Assembly: GCA_028290305.1 (NCBI GenBank)
Contig: JAQGKC010000107.1
Location: forward strand, 1-44,063
Reading direction: 5' to 3'
DNA from: Bradyrhizobium sp.
Lineage (GTDB): Bacteria > Pseudomonadota > Alphaproteobacteria > Rhizobiales > Xanthobacteraceae
DNA: 44,063 bases
Shown piece by piece: positions 41,749 to 44,063 of this stretch. The notes under the pieces were generated by a model, which was not told where the DNA came from, made no database searches, and worked only from the letters and a program-made list of their open reading frames with translations. Each line of letters starts with the position of its first letter. The stretch's first letter is position 1. Both the position numbers and the translations under genes were made by a program.

Positions 41749-42024
41749 TCAGGAGCAGATGCGCTGGTTGTTGTGCCAGTAGCAGGCAGAGCCACGGTGA
41801 TAGGCATAGACGTTGCCGTGACGACCCACGACCATCGCGCCGTTCCGGTTGACGCCAACGGCACCGCGGGGGCCGATGCAGCCGGCTCCAAATGCACTCC
41901 TGGCGCAGGAGAAGGCATTGGCGTCGGATACGCTGAGGACACCGAGCAGTCCTGCAAGCGCAACCACGGCAAGCTTCGCGCGCGACTTCTGCGACACGAC
42001 AGGGAAACGAGTCATCGTCTTCAT
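41749..42024 (-). CDS. Small exported Gly/Arg-rich protein of unknown function
   Basis: This 91-residue protein has a clear signal peptide (LAVVALAGLLGVLSVSDANA) and a mature part of about 50 residues with four cysteines (FSCARSAFGAGCIGPRGAVGVNRNG, GSACYWHNNQRICS), perhaps forming two disulfides. I do not recognise a named family with confidence. AAAGGA lies eight bases before the ATG at 42024, which marks the start despite a longer open frame to 42186. A copy of the 30-base repeat sits about 96 bases upstream. Confidence 0.75.
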   Translation of the reverse strand: MKTMTRFPVVSQKSRAKLAVVALAGLLGVLSVSDANAFSCARSAFGAGCIGPRGAVGVNRNGAMVVGRHGNVYAYHRGSACYWHNNQRICS

Positions 42025-42119
42025 GTTTGAATTCCTTTTCATTCGATTGTGAATATTGCGGGCTCGCCGCTTGGCCTGCCCGCTCGCGGCAGACCAATGA
42101 TCCAGCCGGCCACCGAAAA

Positions 42120-42149
42120 CAAATACCGCTTCAATATGCAGGTATCGGC
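42120..42149 (-). repeat. 30-base repeat, copy B, upstream of the small exported protein gene
   Basis: This is the partner of the copy at 38341-38370, differing at three of 30 positions. It lies about 96 bases before the start at 42024. The rest of the interval to the LysR start (42150-42480, about 330 bases) shows no convincing gene; a 101-codon plus-strand frame at 42049-42354 has no motif. Confidence 0.55.
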
Positions 42150-42480
42150 GCGCGCTATGGGCTGCCCCGATCACTCCCTTCCGCAACCGGACGACAGCGC
42201 GGCGCGATCGATTTTCGAGATATTCGACCAGAGATTCGCGTTGGCGGGCGCCAATCGCCGACCGAAGCAGATGGACGCGCCAAATGGTGGGGACGTCGTA
42301 AGCTACTCACAGATCCGTAACCCTGGCGGGAAAGTCGCATTCAATCGATGGTAGAAAGGACGGTCATCACCAATAGGCCCTGCGAAAACGGTCGCGAATC
42401 GAACAGGAAGAGCCCTGCTCTTGAGCTTGCGAAAACCGCGGAACAATGGATGATGTGAGGCGCAATTCGACAAAGATCAT

Positions 42481-43410
42481 ATGCAGTTCCGCCAACTCCG
42501 ATATTTCGTTAAAATTGTCGACGCCGGCAGCTTTTCCCGCGCGGCTTCCGTCGTCTATGTCGCGCAGCCGGCCCTGAGCCAGCAAATCGCCGAGTTGGAG
42601 GAGCGGCTCGGCGTCATGCTTCTTCAGCGCAGCGCCAGAGGCGTCCGGCCGACCGCGGCGGGCGAGATTCTCTACAAGGAAGCGTCAGCAATCCTGCACC
42701 AACTCGATCAGTTGCCGGGTGCGATCCGCCCGGACAGCGGCGAGCCCGAGGGCACGGTGAGCCTGGGTTTCGTCTCTTCGCTCGCCTCGAAGCTGGTCGG
42801 AGGTATCCTGGAAGAGTGCCGCATGAGCTTGCCGAAGGTGACCATCCGGGTGTCGGATGCAGACAGTCTCGGCGTGGAGAGCCGAATTGCCGCGGGCTCG
42901 GTCGATCTCGCTATCCTTTACGAAGACGAATTCACCACCGCACTGACACGCAAGCCGTTGTTCCGGCAGAAGCTCTACGTCATCTCGCTAGAGCCGCTAC
43001 CTGGTCAAACGGACGTCATCTCGCTCCGCCGGATCGCGGAAATGCCGTTGGTGCTTCCCGGGCGGACCAACGGACGCCGCGTCCTGATCGAGCGTGTCTT
43101 CGCCGACGCGAATCTGAAACCCAACGTCGCGCTGGAGGCGGATTCGCTCGCCAGCGAAATGTGGGCGGTCCGAAACAAGGTCGGTTGCACGATCCTGCCG
43201 GTCGGCGATATGTCCCACTTCGGGCCCAACGCCTTTGCAAAGCCGCTATTGATCGAACCGCCGATCCACTTCACCTGCTCGCTCGTCCATTCGGCCGATT
43301 TCCCTCTCAGCAACGCCGGCGAAGCCGTGCGGGCTTTCCTGCTGGACTTCATTGAGCGTCGCGTGAGCCGAGCCGACATGCCGGGCACGGAGTGGATTGC
43401 CAACAACTGA
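42481..43410 (+). CDS. LysR-family transcriptional regulator
   Basis: This 309-residue regulator has the LysR helix-turn-helix at about 1-60 (MQFRQLRYFVKIVDAGSFSRAASVVYVAQPALSQQIAELEERLG). A two-lobe effector domain follows (GTVSLGFVSSLASKLVGGIL, GSVDLAILYEDEF, LVLPGRTNGRRVLIERVF). It is most like the NAC/CbbR-type group by its first helix. LysR proteins usually control a divergent neighbour, here possibly the exported small protein, but the gap is 456 bases, so the target is unsure. The stop is 30 bases before the convergent phospholipase D gene. Confidence 0.93.
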   Translation: MQFRQLRYFVKIVDAGSFSRAASVVYVAQPALSQQIAELEERLGVMLLQRSARGVRPTAAGEILYKEASAILHQLDQLPGAIRPDSGEPEGTVSLGFVSSLASKLVGGILEECRMSLPKVTIRVSDADSLGVESRIAAGSVDLAILYEDEFTTALTRKPLFRQKLYVISLEPLPGQTDVISLRRIAEMPLVLPGRTNGRRVLIERVFADANLKPNVALEADSLASEMWAVRNKVGCTILPVGDMSHFGPNAFAKPLLIEPPIHFTCSLVHSADFPLSNAGEAVRAFLLDFIERRVSRADMPGTEWIANN

Positions 43411-43440
43411 GTTGGTCGGAACCAACGATTACCCGACAGA

Positions 43441-44063
43441 TCAGGGATGCTGTCCATGGGCATCTTCGCCGCAAACCAGTGCCAGGCGGCTGACGTCCTT
43501 GATGCCATGGCCCTCCAGATCGGCCAGTACGGCCTCGTCCGACAGAGGCAACTTGCGCGAATGCTTCCAGTCGTGCTGCGCGGTTTCGACCAGCCGCGTC
43601 ACCACATGTTTGGAAGAGGTTTCGACTGCAAGTTCTCGCCGGTCGTCGAAGCTTCCAGGACTGAGATTGATCGAGCCGACGATCGCCCTTTCGTCATCGG
43701 CGATCATGATCTTGCCGTGAAGCTTCAGGTTCTTCAGCGCGCGGACCTTGGCTCCAACATCATGCACGATACGCAAACCACTGACACCCTCAAACAGCTT
43801 TTTCTTCTTTAGCTTATGCAGGGCGCGGGACATGATGCGAACGCGAACCCCGCGTTTGGCAGCGCGGACCAGCCGCTCGATGATCACCATATCCTGGTAA
43901 CGCTCGTTCTGCAGCCACAGCGTTTCGTTGGCGCCATCTATGAAATCGGCAATGCGCTGGCGGCCGTTGTTGGGACACCAGATCAGGCCTGAACCGGCCC
44001 TCGGCTCGAACGGCTGCTCGAGCCAGTCGGCGTTGAAGCATCGCACCATCTCCGAGATCTCCG
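43441..44063 (-). CDS. Phospholipase D-like (HKD) protein, 5' end beyond the window
   Basis: The frame is open to the right edge; 202 residues from the ATG at 44049 are visible, but the frame continues upstream (EISEM). One HxKx4D motif lies in LHGKIMIADDERAIVGSINLSPGSFDDRRE, and IIERLVRAAKRGVRVRIMSR precedes it as in cardiolipin synthases. PLD enzymes need two such motifs in one chain; the other is presumably in the missing N-terminal half, so this is the C-terminal part of a full gene. Confidence 0.82.
   Translation of the reverse strand, partial: EISEMVRCFNADWLEQPFEPRAGSGLIWCPNNGRQRIADFIDGANETLWLQNERYQDMVIIERLVRAAKRGVRVRIMSRALHKLKKKKLFEGVSGLRIVHDVGAKVRALKNLKLHGKIMIADDERAIVGSINLSPGSFDDRRELAVETSSKHVVTRLVETAQHDWKHSRKLPLSDEAVLADLEGHGIKDVSRLALVCGEDAHGQHP

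Noticed and set aside
1..44063. CRISPR array, rRNA or phage genes
   Set aside because: No regularly spaced repeats, rRNA-like sequence or structural phage genes were seen.

Overview
The window looks like accessory chromosome from a high-GC alphaproteobacterium, most probably Bradyrhizobium, Rhodopseudomonas or a close relative. The clues are GC-rich third positions, the mix of CoxLMS-type molybdenum hydroxylases with NitT/TauT importers, the AA_synth (DUF1185), DUF4403 and DUF3300 proteins, and an IS1111-group insertion sequence at the left edge. The genus is inferred from gene content only.

Layout. 1-1.3 kb: IS110/IS1111 element. 1.6-2.5 kb: orphan NMT1-like binding protein without a signal peptide. 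2.5-13.5 kb: a tightly packed ten-gene leftward operon. In order of transcription it encodes a RidA/RutC-like protein, binding protein, ATPase, permease, RutB-like amidohydrolase, RutD-like hydrolase, GMC oxidoreductase, CoxL, CoxM and a CoxS-CoxG fusion. 13.7-18.5 kb: an Asp/Glu-racemase-fold protein faces a second molybdenum hydroxylase whose fused small/large subunit is frameshifted and truncated, followed by a TetR regulator. 18.5-24.4 kb: a leftward operon of ABC ATPase, two permeases, amidase and GntR regulator, with its binding protein divergent. 24.5-28.2 kb: enoyl-CoA hydratase, FAD monooxygenase, two MarR regulators and a broken flavin reductase. 28.2-31.9 kb: a block of truncated genes (HpaB-type monooxygenase, AA_synth, guanylate/adenylate cyclase) around a second GntR operon. 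32.2-34.6 kb: CoA-transferase-like and PepSY proteins. 34.6-35.6 kb: gene-free, repeat-bearing DNA. 35.6-44 kb: envelope and housekeeping-like genes (lipase, DUF4403, LprI-like, acyl-CoA ligase, DUF3300, LysR, phospholipase D).

How the genes may work together. The 2.5-13.5 kb operon reads as an import-and-degrade system for an N-containing, probably heterocyclic compound. The importer supplies it, the molybdenum hydroxylase and GMC enzyme oxidise ring and alcohol, the RutB-like and RutD-like hydrolases open or trim amide/ureide bonds, and the RidA protein clears enamine/imine products. No RutA and no ring-cleaving dioxygenase is visible, so the substrate is unknown. The same operon could be a variant of the nicotinate-type route (deformylase, maleamate amidase, isomerase).

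The 18.5-31 kb part seems to be a second, related system. It is run by two GntR paralogues, each the last gene of an operon that starts at a promoter carrying the same operator. Several structural genes in this half are broken, so it is partly decayed. All functions are inferred from sequence motifs; no database search was run.
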